From positions 1 through 31,366 of the forward strand of contig NIZU01000106.1 of NCBI GenBank assembly GCA_003315675.1: a DNA stretch of 31,366 nt. The letters run 5' to 3'. Both the position numbers and the translations under genes were made by a program. This document shows, piece after piece, positions 1 through 8,999 of this stretch (position 1 is its first letter; each line of letters begins with the position of its first letter). Under the pieces are notes generated by a model that did no database searches, was not told the origin of the DNA, and saw only the letters and a list, made by a program, of their open reading frames with translations. Origin of the DNA: Methanocorpusculum sp. MCE. GTDB taxonomy: Archaea > Halobacteriota > Methanomicrobia > Methanomicrobiales > Methanocorpusculaceae.

Positions 1-1
1 G

Positions 2-136
2 GCGGTTCTCGGGAAGGTTTCCCGGAATGTGTCGCTCGCAGATCGGTTGACTTGTGAGGTAATAATGTTAGGTAATGAGGCATATAATCCAACCGGAATG
101 AAAATTATAACAAGACCAGAAATATCATTATCTTGA
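2..136 (+). CDS. C-terminal fragment of an unidentified protein (5' end outside window)
   Basis: Reading from base 2 gives an open frame of 44 codons ending in TGA at 134-136. The deduced end contains a stretch like LADRLTCEVIMLGNEAYN and looks protein-like, with codon choice similar to its neighbours. The stop overlaps the TTG start of the next gene as TTGA, the usual arrangement for translationally coupled archaeal genes, and this supports it being the real tail of an upstream gene. I do not recognise the family from this fragment. Confidence 0.6.
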   Translation, partial: AVLGKVSRNVSLADRLTCEVIMLGNEAYNPTGMKIITRPEISLS

Positions 137-609
137 ACCACGCAGAAGAAACTAAGAAGAATAAAACCGAGGAAAACATACCCGTGCCAAATGATGAAAT
201 AACCCTTAGCGAAGTCTGTTCATGGAACACAACCGAAATCGTCGATCTTTATCGAACCGGCGGATGGTGGGATATGGGATGGAGCACCGACCGCATCGCG
301 CAGATACTGCAGGGAAGCTTCATCTTCATAATTGCCCACGACATGCAGAATCACGCTGTTGGGATGGGGCGTATTATCGCCGACGGAACGGCGGACGGGT
401 ACATTCAGGACGTGGTTGTCTTTCCCGAATATCGAGGCCGGGGGATTGGAGAGCGCATAGCAGCAACGCTTCGACGCCTGGGATCAGCGCATGGGCTTAC
501 CTGGATCGGACTCATCTCCGCACCCCAAAAAGAATCGATCTACCTCAGGGCAGGCTTCTCTGAAATGAAAAACTACACACCTATGCTCTTTGAAAATGAA
601 AAAAAGTGA
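133..609 (+). CDS. GNAT-family N-acetyltransferase
   Basis: This 158-residue protein has the GNAT acetyl-CoA-binding signature: a beta strand (QDVVVFPEY, about 92-100) followed by the pyrophosphate-binding loop RGRGIG (101-106) and a helix. It should transfer an acetyl group from acetyl-CoA to an amine. The substrate cannot be read from sequence. The C-terminal part (IYLRAGFSEM) is the usual GNAT beta6-beta7 region. The start is TTG at 133, overlapping the preceding stop by four bases. A GTG at 184 with a weak GAGG upstream is an alternative that would remove 17 charged residues, and there is no in-frame ATG near either. Its end overlaps the start of the next gene, so the two are probably co-transcribed. 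Confidence 0.8.
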   Translation: MNHAEETKKNKTEENIPVPNDEITLSEVCSWNTTEIVDLYRTGGWWDMGWSTDRIAQILQGSFIFIIAHDMQNHAVGMGRIIADGTADGYIQDVVVFPEYRGRGIGERIAATLRRLGSAHGLTWIGLISAPQKESIYLRAGFSEMKNYTPMLFENEKK

Positions 610-1498
610 TTTCAAAAAAATAACGCTCGCCGACAAACCTCCGATAGACGACTACTTCCAGCGATTTCCGCAGTATCACTCGGAACACAACTTTCTCACC
701 CTCTTTTGCTGGGAACATTACTCCCCTTGCGAATATGCTGTGATAAATGATCACCTGATTCTTTCCAACACAACCAACGGAAAATTTACATGCCATGCAC
801 CCATCGGCGAATTCGACCCGGCATTATTCGAAGAACTCCTGAAGTTCGCCAAAAAACACACAGGTGACTGTGCCGTTACCTTTTATGAAGACAGATATCT
901 CCCTTACATGAAACTGTATCATCCCGAAACGCCGGTGTATGAATCACGCGGCTGCAGCGATTATTATTACAGAACAAAAGAAATTGCAGAACTTGCCGGA
1001 CAAAAATATCTCAACATCCGCAAACAGATCAACCGCTTCAATACCAAATATCAGTACACCGTTGATCCAGTCACCCCGGAAAGCATCCCCGAGATTCATG
1101 AGATGCTCGATAAATGGAGCGACGCCAAAAACACCGATATGAACACTGTCCTCAGCGAAGAAGTGGGAGCTGCACACGCCGCATTGAACAAATGGGATGA
1201 ACTCGAATGTGAAGGACTGATCGTTCGCATCCATCCCAAAAACAAAATAGGGGCTGTCGCCATCTGGGGGGAGATGAATAATGAGACTGCCGTCATCCAT
1301 TTTGAGAAAGGCCTCTCGCAGTACAAAGGTATCTATAAAGTCATCAATCAGGAAACCGCCAAATCACTTTTAGGGAAATACAGCTGGATAAACCGCGAGT
1401 CCGACATGGATGTTCCCGGACTTCGCGCGGCTAAACTCAGGTATCATCCGGAAAAATGTGCAAAAATCTGGTACATCAAACGAAAAGAGATTCTATGA
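596..1498 (+). CDS. DUF2156 (LPG synthase C-terminal-like) protein
   Basis: This protein of about 300 residues resembles DUF2156, the domain shared with the catalytic part of phosphatidylglycerol lysyltransferases (a double-GNAT fold). Supporting segments are the N-terminal pattern of an aromatic-rich stretch (NFLTLFCWEHY), the central LNIRKQINRFN helix and the C-terminal NRESDMDVPGLRAAKLRYHP motif typical of this family. It has no membrane segments, so it is probably a soluble aminoacyl- or acyl-transferase-like enzyme rather than a lipid flippase-synthase. I place the start at ATG 596; an in-frame TTG lies two codons earlier at 590. Both overlap the end of the GNAT gene. The substrate is unknown. 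Confidence 0.75.
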   Translation: MKKSDFKKITLADKPPIDDYFQRFPQYHSEHNFLTLFCWEHYSPCEYAVINDHLILSNTTNGKFTCHAPIGEFDPALFEELLKFAKKHTGDCAVTFYEDRYLPYMKLYHPETPVYESRGCSDYYYRTKEIAELAGQKYLNIRKQINRFNTKYQYTVDPVTPESIPEIHEMLDKWSDAKNTDMNTVLSEEVGAAHAALNKWDELECEGLIVRIHPKNKIGAVAIWGEMNNETAVIHFEKGLSQYKGIYKVINQETAKSLLGKYSWINRESDMDVPGLRAAKLRYHPEKCAKIWYIKRKEIL

Positions 1499-1585
1499 TC
1501 GCAGACTCACCATCCATCCGGACAATGTACAGATTCCTGCTGAGCCCACAGATATTATTAGCCAGACGGCACATGTATATAGCGG

Positions 1586-2539
1586 ATGAACCTGTTGTTT
1601 GAACTCTCCGGAGAGAACCAGCCTCTGGCGGCTGCCGAGATCTCCTGTGCGGGTAAAGTTACCCGTACGGAGAATGGCATTGCCATAGCCGACGTAGATG
1701 ATCCGGACAGAACGACACGGCTCGCACAGACGCATGTAGTTATGCGTCTCCTTGGAGAATGCGATGCGTCAAAGGAAGACTTGGAAAGGCTCCTCGACTC
1801 TCTCGCGCTCACAGCCCCGGGCAGATTCTGCTGTCGGGTAAGAAAGATTCATCCTGTCGCCGTCAATGCATCCCAACTGGAACTCGAGCGCATGATGGGA
1901 CACAAAATTCACGGGACTGTTGACCTGAACACTCCCGATGTAGAATACCGTGCCGTCTTTACCAACGGCAAATGCTTCTTTGGAGAAGTCCTGCACACTA
2001 TAGACCGCGGGTCTTACGCCTATCGAAACCCTCAGAGACGGGCATTCTTCCATCCGGGCGTCATGATGCCACTTATGGCACGAACCATGGTCAATCTGAC
2101 CCATGTCGAGCCGGGAGAGAGATTATGCGACCCATTCTGCGGAACCGGAGGCATGCTCCTTGAATGTGAAATGATGGGTATTGAAGCCGTAGGAAGCGAT
2201 TACGACCCCGAAATGCTTATCGGATGCAGGCAGAATCTTCCAAATGGAGCCTGTATCCGGGCCGATGCAACAAAGATGCCGTATCCTGATGAAGCGTTCG
2301 ACGCGATCGCAACCGACCTTCCGTATGGTCAGTCGACTACCATTGGAGCCGAAAGCATCGATACCTTGTACACGGAATCTCTCAAGGAAATCAGGCGTGT
2401 TCTAAAACGGGGAGGCAGGGCAGTCATCGTGACTCATAAAGACATCAGACCTCTGGCAAAAGATCTCTTTGAAATCGTTGGTTACTACGAACAGAGGGTG
2501 CATAAAAGTCTCACGCGAAGGATACTCGTCCTCGCATAA
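1586..2539 (+). CDS. tRNA (guanine-10-N2) methyltransferase family, THUMP plus Rossmann domain
   Basis: This 317-residue protein matches the archaeal Trm-G10 group, which methylates the N2 amine of guanosine 10 in tRNA using S-adenosylmethionine. The N-terminal half (about 1-135) is THUMP-like and RNA-binding. The SAM-binding motif I is DPFCGTGG (182-189), the acidic motif II residue sits in VGSDYDPE (202-209), and the catalytic motif IV is DLPYGQS (244-250), the N/D-P-P-Y class used by N-methyltransferases. The FHPGVMMP segment before motif I is characteristic. ATG at 1586 gives the expected N-terminus (LLFELSGE). No Shine-Dalgarno sequence precedes it, but an AT-rich box centred near 1555 suggests a near-leaderless transcript. 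Confidence 0.88.
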   Translation: MNLLFELSGENQPLAAAEISCAGKVTRTENGIAIADVDDPDRTTRLAQTHVVMRLLGECDASKEDLERLLDSLALTAPGRFCCRVRKIHPVAVNASQLELERMMGHKIHGTVDLNTPDVEYRAVFTNGKCFFGEVLHTIDRGSYAYRNPQRRAFFHPGVMMPLMARTMVNLTHVEPGERLCDPFCGTGGMLLECEMMGIEAVGSDYDPEMLIGCRQNLPNGACIRADATKMPYPDEAFDAIATDLPYGQSTTIGAESIDTLYTESLKEIRRVLKRGGRAVIVTHKDIRPLAKDLFEIVGYYEQRVHKSLTRRILVLA

Positions 2540-2562
2540 AATAACTTATGAAACAAACAAGC

Positions 2563-2568
2563 GGAGAG
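2563..2568 (+). promoter_or_regulatory. Shine-Dalgarno that fixes the start at 2574
   Basis: GGAGAG lies five bases before ATG 2574 and rules in favour of this start over in-frame codons further upstream that would overlap the methyltransferase gene. Confidence 0.7.
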
Positions 2569-2573
2569 TTGTA

Positions 2574-3791
2574 ATGCTCTCATGGATTAGTGAGCAGTTT
2601 AGCCACTACAAGCCCGACCGGGCAATCGCCGTAAGAGCTTTGCGTCACATGCGTCCGGCCGAACGCAAAAATCTCTTCTCGGACGATATCATGCTGATGC
2701 GGACCGCCGAAGGATACTGGTTTGAAAATCTCATATACGAGCAGCTCATCAGGATCGCGGAAAAAACCGACACCATCAAAAAAATTGTAAGAAAGGGAGC
2801 CGACGTCCCAAAACACCGGGAAAAAATCAGACTCGGCGTAAACGGAATATACTCGGCGGAAAAAGGGGATATCAGAGTCAGAGGCAACGGACAGGATCTG
2901 GCAGAGGTGGATCTCCTCCTCTTCGATAAAGATAAGCAGGTCGTCTTCAGCGAGATCGTGACCAGTCCAGCCGATCTTAAGGACCTCGAAGCTGAGATCA
3001 TTTATAAGAAAAAACTGTTCGGCTACATGTTCAATCAGGAACATGTGGGATTCATGCTTTTCTCCTCCGTCGACATCTCCGGAACACAGGTCGTGAGAAG
3101 GCTCGTCGCCGATCCCGACAATGTATACATAGGAACTCATGAATGCGAAGTCATGAAATCCTGTCTCAAAGGTCTTCGGATAACATCGTTCCAAAAACAG
3201 CCGGAAAAAAATCCGCTACTCATCCCTAGTGAGACATTAAAAATACGGGACTTCGATTACAAAAAACTTCACGACGACGCACTCACCAAACTTTTTTTTG
3301 CGATGGATCACAATATGACGCCGGATCAGTACTTCTCGGACCCATCCGTCTCCCCACTCGTAAAAAAAGTAATCTGCGGAGGTCTGTATCCTTCGGCGAT
3401 CAAAGCATTGGTTGCAAATTACGGTCTTCGGGTCAAATCGGAGGTTCTCGATGCCGAATCTCTTCAGGAAAACTATACCAGAGTGATTCTCGCCGTCGAT
3501 TTTCCCGAGATGTCTCCCGTGATTTATCTCAAACCGAAAAAACAGCGGACATATCTGAAAATGGTTCAGGCAAAGACGGGCGGATTCAAATACGAACGCC
3601 CCACTCCGTCAAGGGTTGGATTCTATTTATGGCTCGAGGCCACCAAACCGGCGATCGGAGCGGAACGGGCACTTACCGCCCTAGAATACTGCAATACTCC
3701 TCTCAAAGACAGGATTGCCGAACCTGCCGCCCAACTGACAGACGGGATGGTTCCCAAACACCAGTATCGCCCAAGAAGAAAACACAAGTAA
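2574..3791 (+). CDS. Conserved hypothetical protein with PD-(D/E)XK-like N-terminal half
   Basis: This 405-residue protein is not one I recognise by name. Within residues 45-150 the order is helix with Glu (WFENLIYEQL, E51), long basic linker, then strand-acid-strand (EVDLLLF, D113; VVFSEIVT, E127) followed by a helix carrying KKK (about 145-147). This resembles the PD-(D/E)XK nuclease core, but the expected Lys two residues after E127 is Val, so catalysis would need a migrated Lys or be lost. The C-terminal half has no motif I can name. The start is ATG 2574 because GGAGAG at 2563-2568 sits five bases upstream, so longer frames beginning inside the methyltransferase gene are unlikely. It ends six bases before the convergent transporter gene. 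Confidence 0.75.
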   Translation: MLSWISEQFSHYKPDRAIAVRALRHMRPAERKNLFSDDIMLMRTAEGYWFENLIYEQLIRIAEKTDTIKKIVRKGADVPKHREKIRLGVNGIYSAEKGDIRVRGNGQDLAEVDLLLFDKDKQVVFSEIVTSPADLKDLEAEIIYKKKLFGYMFNQEHVGFMLFSSVDISGTQVVRRLVADPDNVYIGTHECEVMKSCLKGLRITSFQKQPEKNPLLIPSETLKIRDFDYKKLHDDALTKLFFAMDHNMTPDQYFSDPSVSPLVKKVICGGLYPSAIKALVANYGLRVKSEVLDAESLQENYTRVILAVDFPEMSPVIYLKPKKQRTYLKMVQAKTGGFKYERPTPSRVGFYLWLEATKPAIGAERALTALEYCNTPLKDRIAEPAAQLTDGMVPKHQYRPRRKHK

Positions 3792-3797
3792 ACTCAA

Positions 3798-4889
3798 TTA
3801 CCCTTTTTTTACTGCAGGAGCATAACACGGGCAGCGGACGACAATGAGTCCGCCGAGCAGCACGCACGCTCCGACAAGAATGAATACACCCAGATATCCC
3901 ATGGGAATAACGATCAGACCGGTAATAAACGGCAATACCGCCATCCCGGCATACTGCATCGTTATTAAAAGACCATTCATCATGCCCTGGGGATGAGGAG
4001 TGCCCGCGATATAATTCAAAACCGCGACCGAGATTACGCCAAAAACGGCACCGACAAGGATCATGCCGATCGGCGTAAAGAAAACCAGAGGTACCGAGAT
4101 GGTGAGGATGAATGCCGAACGCCGGAGAAATCCCAGAGAATCCAAAAGAGATACCCGTGATACAGCATAAACGCAGACGGCAGTAGAAACACTCATCAGC
4201 GCAGTCACGACTCCGGAAATTTCTGCAGAATACCCGGACATCTCTGGATACATGCTTATAACAACACCGGTCGCGCCCGTGAAAATAAACAGAGCCGCCC
4301 AGAGCCACTTGTGATAGAGCGCGATCGAAAAGATCATTCGAACAGGTAGCCTTACTGAGATAAAACCGGATCCTTCACGGAAGAATATACCTGCAAGAAA
4401 TGCGAATCCGGTGAGAACGCTGAACACGAGAACGCCGGCATATGGATGGATGACCGATAAGATACCGGGGATGACAAGACCAGCCACCATACCCACATTC
4501 ATCAGTGCAAGATACATACCGGAGAGTTTTGTATGCTCAGGCTGCGAATTGACAAAGGAGAGGGCCGATGATACGAACATGCCGGTAAACAAACCCTCCA
4601 GGAATCTGAAGCCGACGGTCAATAGAGGATCGCCCGTAAAATACCAGATAAGAAGACCGGAAGCAAATGTTCCCGCCAGACCAATCTTTATGAGCGGAGC
4701 TCGCCCGATTTTATCGGATATCCATCCAGCAGGAAATACCATGAAAAACGCGCCTAAAAAATAGGCAGAGTAGATGGCTCCCTGAACCGCAGCATCCGAA
4801 GTGATCAGTGCCAGAATCGGGACAACGGCATTCGAGAGAGCCATGGTCGCAAAAGCTCCCAGGTAGAGGGAAATCTTGGAGATGTTCAT
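3798..4889 (-). CDS. Major facilitator superfamily transporter
   Basis: This 363-residue, strongly hydrophobic protein has about eleven or twelve membrane-spanning segments and the loop-2/3 signature of the MFS (GWISDKIGRAPLIK, about residues 56-69). It would act in the cytoplasmic membrane as a secondary transporter, often drug or metabolite efflux in this branch. The substrate cannot be inferred. It is slightly short for the superfamily (usually about 400), mainly in the termini. Its ATG shares one base with the stop of top6A (TAATG), so it is translationally coupled to the topoisomerase VI genes. No functional link to DNA topology is obvious. Confidence 0.85.
   Translation of the reverse strand: MNISKISLYLGAFATMALSNAVVPILALITSDAAVQGAIYSAYFLGAFFMVFPAGWISDKIGRAPLIKIGLAGTFASGLLIWYFTGDPLLTVGFRFLEGLFTGMFVSSALSFVNSQPEHTKLSGMYLALMNVGMVAGLVIPGILSVIHPYAGVLVFSVLTGFAFLAGIFFREGSGFISVRLPVRMIFSIALYHKWLWAALFIFTGATGVVISMYPEMSGYSAEISGVVTALMSVSTAVCVYAVSRVSLLDSLGFLRRSAFILTISVPLVFFTPIGMILVGAVFGVISVAVLNYIAGTPHPQGMMNGLLITMQYAGMAVLPFITGLIVIPMGYLGVFILVGACVLLGGLIVVRCPCYAPAVKKG
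3804..3810 (+). terminator. T-tract terminator for the rightward gene
   Basis: Seven T residues follow shortly after the stop codon at 3791. Archaeal termination often needs only a T-rich tract. It lies inside the last codons of the convergent transporter gene, where it encodes the Lys-Lys near that protein's C-terminus. Confidence 0.45.
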
Positions 4890-5986
4890 TAGCGCTTTAA
4901 AACACCTATCTCGGAAAGCATCGAGGGAAGATACTCCTTGGTAACGAAATCAAGACCGCGGCTTGCAAATGCCTGCTGTTCAGACTTGAGATTCATCTCC
5001 AGCTGAAGATTGATCTCTTTTTTCCAGAAGTCTGTTGCAAACCTCGGATCAGTGAGTTCCGCTTTCAGCGCAGAAACATCCTGCTCCGTGAGTTTATCGG
5101 CAGGCAGATTGTATTGCTGGATATCTGACGGTTTTACCCCGATGAACTGGGCAGATGGCGTAGCCAGACGTTCGGACATGTGAGCAGCCTTGATAGAACC
5201 ATAGGCGACCGAGGCATAAATGCGGTAGGACCAGGGATCTCCGTCCGTGAAAACGACGACGGGGATTCCCAGCTCCTCATTCATGCGTTTCAGCATGCGC
5301 CGCGTTGCCCGGGCCGGCTGACCCTTCAGGTGAAGAAGAACGGCATTGTACTCTTCATCAAAACCGTTCTCCTGCAGACGGGAGAACATACCGCCGGTTT
5401 CTATAGCGATAACGCAGGAAGCATCATGATCCACAAGCTCGACACTCTCCACATTATTCGGAATATTGTATCCGGCTTCTCCCACATCATCCTGACAGTG
5501 AATCTCTTTCATACCACGCCGGGTATTTTCCCTGACGCGGATCGGACCAAATATCGAGGCCCCGTCCTCTTCCGGACGCATATGGAAAAACTCCCTCTGG
5601 AGAGCGGTGATGATCTCCAGATCCTCGATCAGATAGTTGCTCTCGTTCTGAGCGCCGAACTTCGCCTGTTTCCAGCCCTCCGAGATGTAATACATTTCTC
5701 TTAATGTCGAAGAGCGGTTTTCCTGCAGCTGGGTTTTGATGAACCAGATGACATATGCCATCTTAAGCATATGAGTGGCGGACTTCGCGGTGCCTGCATT
5801 TCTGACGGACTCTTTATCGCCGTACTTCCAAACTTCCGACTCGTCATCATACTCGATGTTGTACTTTGTTCTCGTAGGAAGTGTGATCGAAGGAACTTCG
5901 CCGCCCGTAATCTGGTCGTACCAGACTTTGGCAATCTCCATCAGGCGTTTTTTTGTCGCTTTATCTCTTTCACTCGGGTCAGACAT
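4889..5986 (-). CDS. top6A: DNA topoisomerase VI subunit A
   Basis: This is the DNA-cleaving subunit of the archaeal type IIB topoisomerase, the homologue of Spo11. With the start at ATG 5986 it has 365 residues. The winged-helix CAP domain carries the active-site Tyr in the R-E-M-Y-Y motif (about 99-100). The Toprim domain follows, with the conserved Glu in AIETGGMF and the metal-binding Asp pair in FTDGDPW. A longer frame starts at 6022 but would add only an atypical tryptophan-rich leader inside top6B. The ATG overlaps the top6B stop by eight bases (ATGTCTGA), as expected for a heterotetramer whose subunits are made together. It relaxes supercoils and decatenates DNA through ATP-dependent double-strand passage. 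Confidence 0.95.
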   Translation of the reverse strand: MSDPSERDKATKKRLMEIAKVWYDQITGGEVPSITLPTRTKYNIEYDDESEVWKYGDKESVRNAGTAKSATHMLKMAYVIWFIKTQLQENRSSTLREMYYISEGWKQAKFGAQNESNYLIEDLEIITALQREFFHMRPEEDGASIFGPIRVRENTRRGMKEIHCQDDVGEAGYNIPNNVESVELVDHDASCVIAIETGGMFSRLQENGFDEEYNAVLLHLKGQPARATRRMLKRMNEELGIPVVVFTDGDPWSYRIYASVAYGSIKAAHMSERLATPSAQFIGVKPSDIQQYNLPADKLTEQDVSALKAELTDPRFATDFWKKEINLQLEMNLKSEQQAFASRGLDFVTKEYLPSMLSEIGVLKR

Positions 5987-7781
5987 CGAGATCCACCACC
6001 ACTTTGAGGTTTTCCGAAACACCCTGCATCTCGATCATCCCGCCGCCAAGACCGGTATAGGTCACCTCGAATGTTTCGCCCGAGGCAAGAGCAAACTTCC
6101 AGATTTTTGTGTAATCGCCGTCCATTTCGGAAACAAACGCGGGGGGGATATTTGCATCACCCGCAGCGTCGCCGGATATATCGTACAGCGAGATCCCCTG
6201 GGGTTTTGTTGTATAGTTGTCGATATGGATCATAACTTTACCGCCGGCAGAACTTTTCTTGAGGACCACGCGCCGCATAATTCTTCCTTCGATGAGGGAC
6301 GTATCCGGCACGGGAAGTTCAACGATCTCGCCGACTTTTTCAGCGATCAAGGGGATCACGGAACATATCGCACGCGCCCGGTCATCCTGCAGTTTGTTTC
6401 TGTCACGGCGGGAGAGAAACATTTTCAGATCACGCCCGAGTTCCTGCAGGGCAAGCGTGATCTCACGTTCGATCTCGGGAATCGCCGCGATAGCATCTTT
6501 GGATTCACTTGTGAACGGAACGCTTGTCGCCGCCACATGGACAAGAATGAGGATAGGACCAGTGGGCTGTCCCGACTGGGAAACCCCGTAGGCTTTCCAG
6601 TTCACATTCTGGACGGCGTTCGTAATCGCGCAGGCCCCCTGCTGATACAAAAGCGGAACGCGGTTTGCAAACCGCAGAAGAATGGCACTACCTTCGGGGG
6701 GGAGTTTTCCGCCGTAGCCGATTGCCGCCTCCACGATGAACGAGTGACCGCCGTACACGTTTCCGGGACGGGTCCGCGCCTTAATAAAGTCCAACTCGAA
6801 CTCCTTTTCCATGCCTTTGACGATCAGCTCATCGGTGATCGGAGAGAGACACTGGGATGCCGACGGTGCAGGGATCTTGGTCGTCTGCATGGCATCGAGA
6901 AGAGGATTGAGCGAGTCGAGGCCAAGCGAGGCAACCTTTACCGCAGGATCAAGTCTTGCGGAACTGCATATCTCAAGAGCAGTTTTCTCCCCGACCTTCG
7001 AGAAACTTTCTACGAGAAACTCCTTAAGAGGCAGATCGGAAGCTGCCGTCATCCGTTTTAAGACGCCGAGTTCTATACCATACGGATGAGGTTTGATAGC
7101 CACCGGACACGGCGGGACATCGGAGGAAACGCGCTCAAACGTAAATGACTCGTCATCAATCTCGACACGGAATTTTGCGTGAGGGTTGACGATCGAGGTG
7201 TACTTCAGATACTCGATGAGTTTTTTTCTGGCCGCGATATTGCTTTTGAATTCTAGCTGGACACGGGTTCCGTGGGGAAGAATCCAGTCTACTTCTTCGT
7301 GGGAAAGGACTTCGGGTTCGTTTGTCTCCGTTTTGATGACAAGAGACATGGTGTGCGCCTTGTTCTTCGCATCGGTCCGGGATGTTACAATGGTCGGCTT
7401 GCCGGTGGTGAGCTGAGCACACAAAACAGCAGCAGATATGCCGATTCCCTGCTGACCGCGGGTCTGCCTGACCTGATGGAACCGCGAACCGTACAAGAGT
7501 TTGGCAAAAACGCTCGGCATTTTTTCCGGAACGATCCCCGGGCCGTTATCTTCGACGACGACGCGAAACACATCGTTCGAAACCCGTCTGACCGAAACGA
7601 GAATGTCGGGAAGGACCTGTGCTTCCTCGCAGGCATCGAGCGAGTTGTCGATCGCCTCTTTTATAGTGGTGATGATTCCCCTTGTCGGGGAGTCAAAACC
7701 AAGCATCTGTTTATTTTTCTCAAAAAATTCCGCTACACTGATGCTTCGCTGTTTCTTGGCAAGCTCATCGGCAAGAACCAT
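5979..7781 (-). CDS. top6B: DNA topoisomerase VI subunit B
   Basis: This is the 600-residue ATPase subunit of topoisomerase VI. The GHKL nucleotide-binding fold is clear: N-box EAIDNSLDAC (42-51), G1 DNGPGI (78-83) and the G2 loop RGQQGIG (108-114). A helix-two-turn-helix insert and a transducer domain with the switch-lysine region (SESKDAIA) follow. The C-terminus is long, ending in an immunoglobulin-like extension as in methanogen homologues. The ATG at 7781 lies 17 bases inside the end of hisS, and its stop overlaps the start of top6A. ATP binding closes the B-subunit gate and drives DNA cleavage by subunit A. Confidence 0.95.
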   Translation of the reverse strand: MVLADELAKKQRSISVAEFFEKNKQMLGFDSPTRGIITTIKEAIDNSLDACEEAQVLPDILVSVRRVSNDVFRVVVEDNGPGIVPEKMPSVFAKLLYGSRFHQVRQTRGQQGIGISAAVLCAQLTTGKPTIVTSRTDAKNKAHTMSLVIKTETNEPEVLSHEEVDWILPHGTRVQLEFKSNIAARKKLIEYLKYTSIVNPHAKFRVEIDDESFTFERVSSDVPPCPVAIKPHPYGIELGVLKRMTAASDLPLKEFLVESFSKVGEKTALEICSSARLDPAVKVASLGLDSLNPLLDAMQTTKIPAPSASQCLSPITDELIVKGMEKEFELDFIKARTRPGNVYGGHSFIVEAAIGYGGKLPPEGSAILLRFANRVPLLYQQGACAITNAVQNVNWKAYGVSQSGQPTGPILILVHVAATSVPFTSESKDAIAAIPEIEREITLALQELGRDLKMFLSRRDRNKLQDDRARAICSVIPLIAEKVGEIVELPVPDTSLIEGRIMRRVVLKKSSAGGKVMIHIDNYTTKPQGISLYDISGDAAGDANIPPAFVSEMDGDYTKIWKFALASGETFEVTYTGLGGGMIEMQGVSENLKVVVDLDV

Positions 7782-8997
7782 GGATTACCTCGATGGCATT
7801 GTCGATTGACATCTCAGTCTGGACGGCAGTGGCAAGGTCTTTGAGCGTTATCGTTTCGGCGGCGGCCTCCTTTTCTCCGATCACCACCGCAAACGATGCC
7901 CCTGACTTCAGCGCGGAAGACAGCTGGGACCCAAATCCTCTGTCGAGAAGATCCATCACCGCGGTTATCCCCGCACTGCGGAGAGCTGACGCCGCTTTGT
8001 ATGCCGGGATCCGGGTCTCAGGCGTGCAGATGACCGCCACAACCGGTTTTGTCTCGAGGGAGAACTCCCCTAGAGAGACCATGACACGATCGAACCCTAT
8101 GCCAAATCCGCAGGAAGGGACATCCTTTCCGCCGAAAAGGTGTGCGAGACGGTAAGCCCCGCCGCCGAGGATCTGATTTTCTGCACCGAGATTGTCGGCA
8201 AATCCTTCGAAGACCATCCCGGTGTAGTAGTCAAGACCCCGGGCGATCCCGAAGTTCTGTTCAAAGGGGATGTTTTGTGCTTCGAGATAACCGAAGGTCT
8301 CCTCGATCCTCGTTTTTTCCGGGATATCTCCCGTTACTGCTAAAATTTCCGGAAGCGTTTTTGCCGTCACGAGAACCTTCAGCGGCTCAAAAAGATCAGA
8401 ACGGTCAAGAGCTGCAAGTGTTGTTTCAAGCAGATCCATATCCCGTTTATCGAGAGCTGCCATGACCTGTTTTTGCGAAGGGGCATCGAGATCTGAAAGA
8501 AGATGCTTCATCGGAGCAAGATGGCCGACTTTCAAAACAAAACGGACGCCGCTGCATTTCAGTAATTCATAAGCAAGGGCTATTACTTCAGCATCGGCAG
8601 CTGCAGAATCGGCACCGATCAGCTCGGAGCCGAACTGCCAGAACTGCCGGTATCTTCCCTTCTGCGGGCGTTCGTATCGGAAACATTCCGCAAAATAGAA
8701 CCAGCGGAGGGGTTTTGGCGCCATCTGCGCCTCGTTGACATAGGCACGGAGAACAGCAGAGGTGAGTTCAGGGCGGAGCGTCAGTTTTCTGCCGCCTTTA
8801 TCCTCGAATGCATACATCTCACTGATGATCCCTTCGCCTGACTTGATCGTGAAGAGTTCCTGCTCTTCGAACATGGGCGTAACGATCTCACCGTATCCGA
8901 ATCCTGCCGCGACGGACCGCATTTTCTGTTCAACAAACCGGCGCTGTGCCATTTCAGCCGGAAAAAAGTCTCTTGTTCCGCGGGGTTTCTGTATCAT
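7765..8997 (-). CDS. hisS: Histidyl-tRNA synthetase
   Basis: This class II aminoacyl-tRNA synthetase charges tRNA-His. The protein has 410 residues from ATG 8997. It has motif 1 near RGTRDFFP, motif 2 RPELTSAVLRAYV, the histidine-specific ARGLDYYTG motif and motif 3 GFGIGFDRV. An anticodon-binding domain follows (PVVAVICTPETR onward). The start is chosen because GGAGAG (complement of 9007-9012) lies at good spacing and the family begins M-x-Q-K-P-R-G-T-R-D; the longer in-frame extension runs into the upstream membrane gene. It sits between that small gene and top6B, with which it overlaps. Confidence 0.95.
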   Translation of the reverse strand: MIQKPRGTRDFFPAEMAQRRFVEQKMRSVAAGFGYGEIVTPMFEEQELFTIKSGEGIISEMYAFEDKGGRKLTLRPELTSAVLRAYVNEAQMAPKPLRWFYFAECFRYERPQKGRYRQFWQFGSELIGADSAAADAEVIALAYELLKCSGVRFVLKVGHLAPMKHLLSDLDAPSQKQVMAALDKRDMDLLETTLAALDRSDLFEPLKVLVTAKTLPEILAVTGDIPEKTRIEETFGYLEAQNIPFEQNFGIARGLDYYTGMVFEGFADNLGAENQILGGGAYRLAHLFGGKDVPSCGFGIGFDRVMVSLGEFSLETKPVVAVICTPETRIPAYKAASALRSAGITAVMDLLDRGFGSQLSSALKSGASFAVVIGEKEAAAETITLKDLATAVQTEMSIDNAIEVIHGSCR

Positions 8998-8999
8998 AT

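Noticed and set aside
3798..4889. Functional link of the MFS transporter to topoisomerase VI because of the shared stop/start
   Set aside because: Overlap shows co-translation only; no motif connects the transporter to DNA topology.
5775..7061. Long open frame (over 400 codons) antisense to top6B
   Set aside because: It mirrors a highly conserved gene and its product shows no domain. Long antisense frames are expected from codon bias at this GC content.
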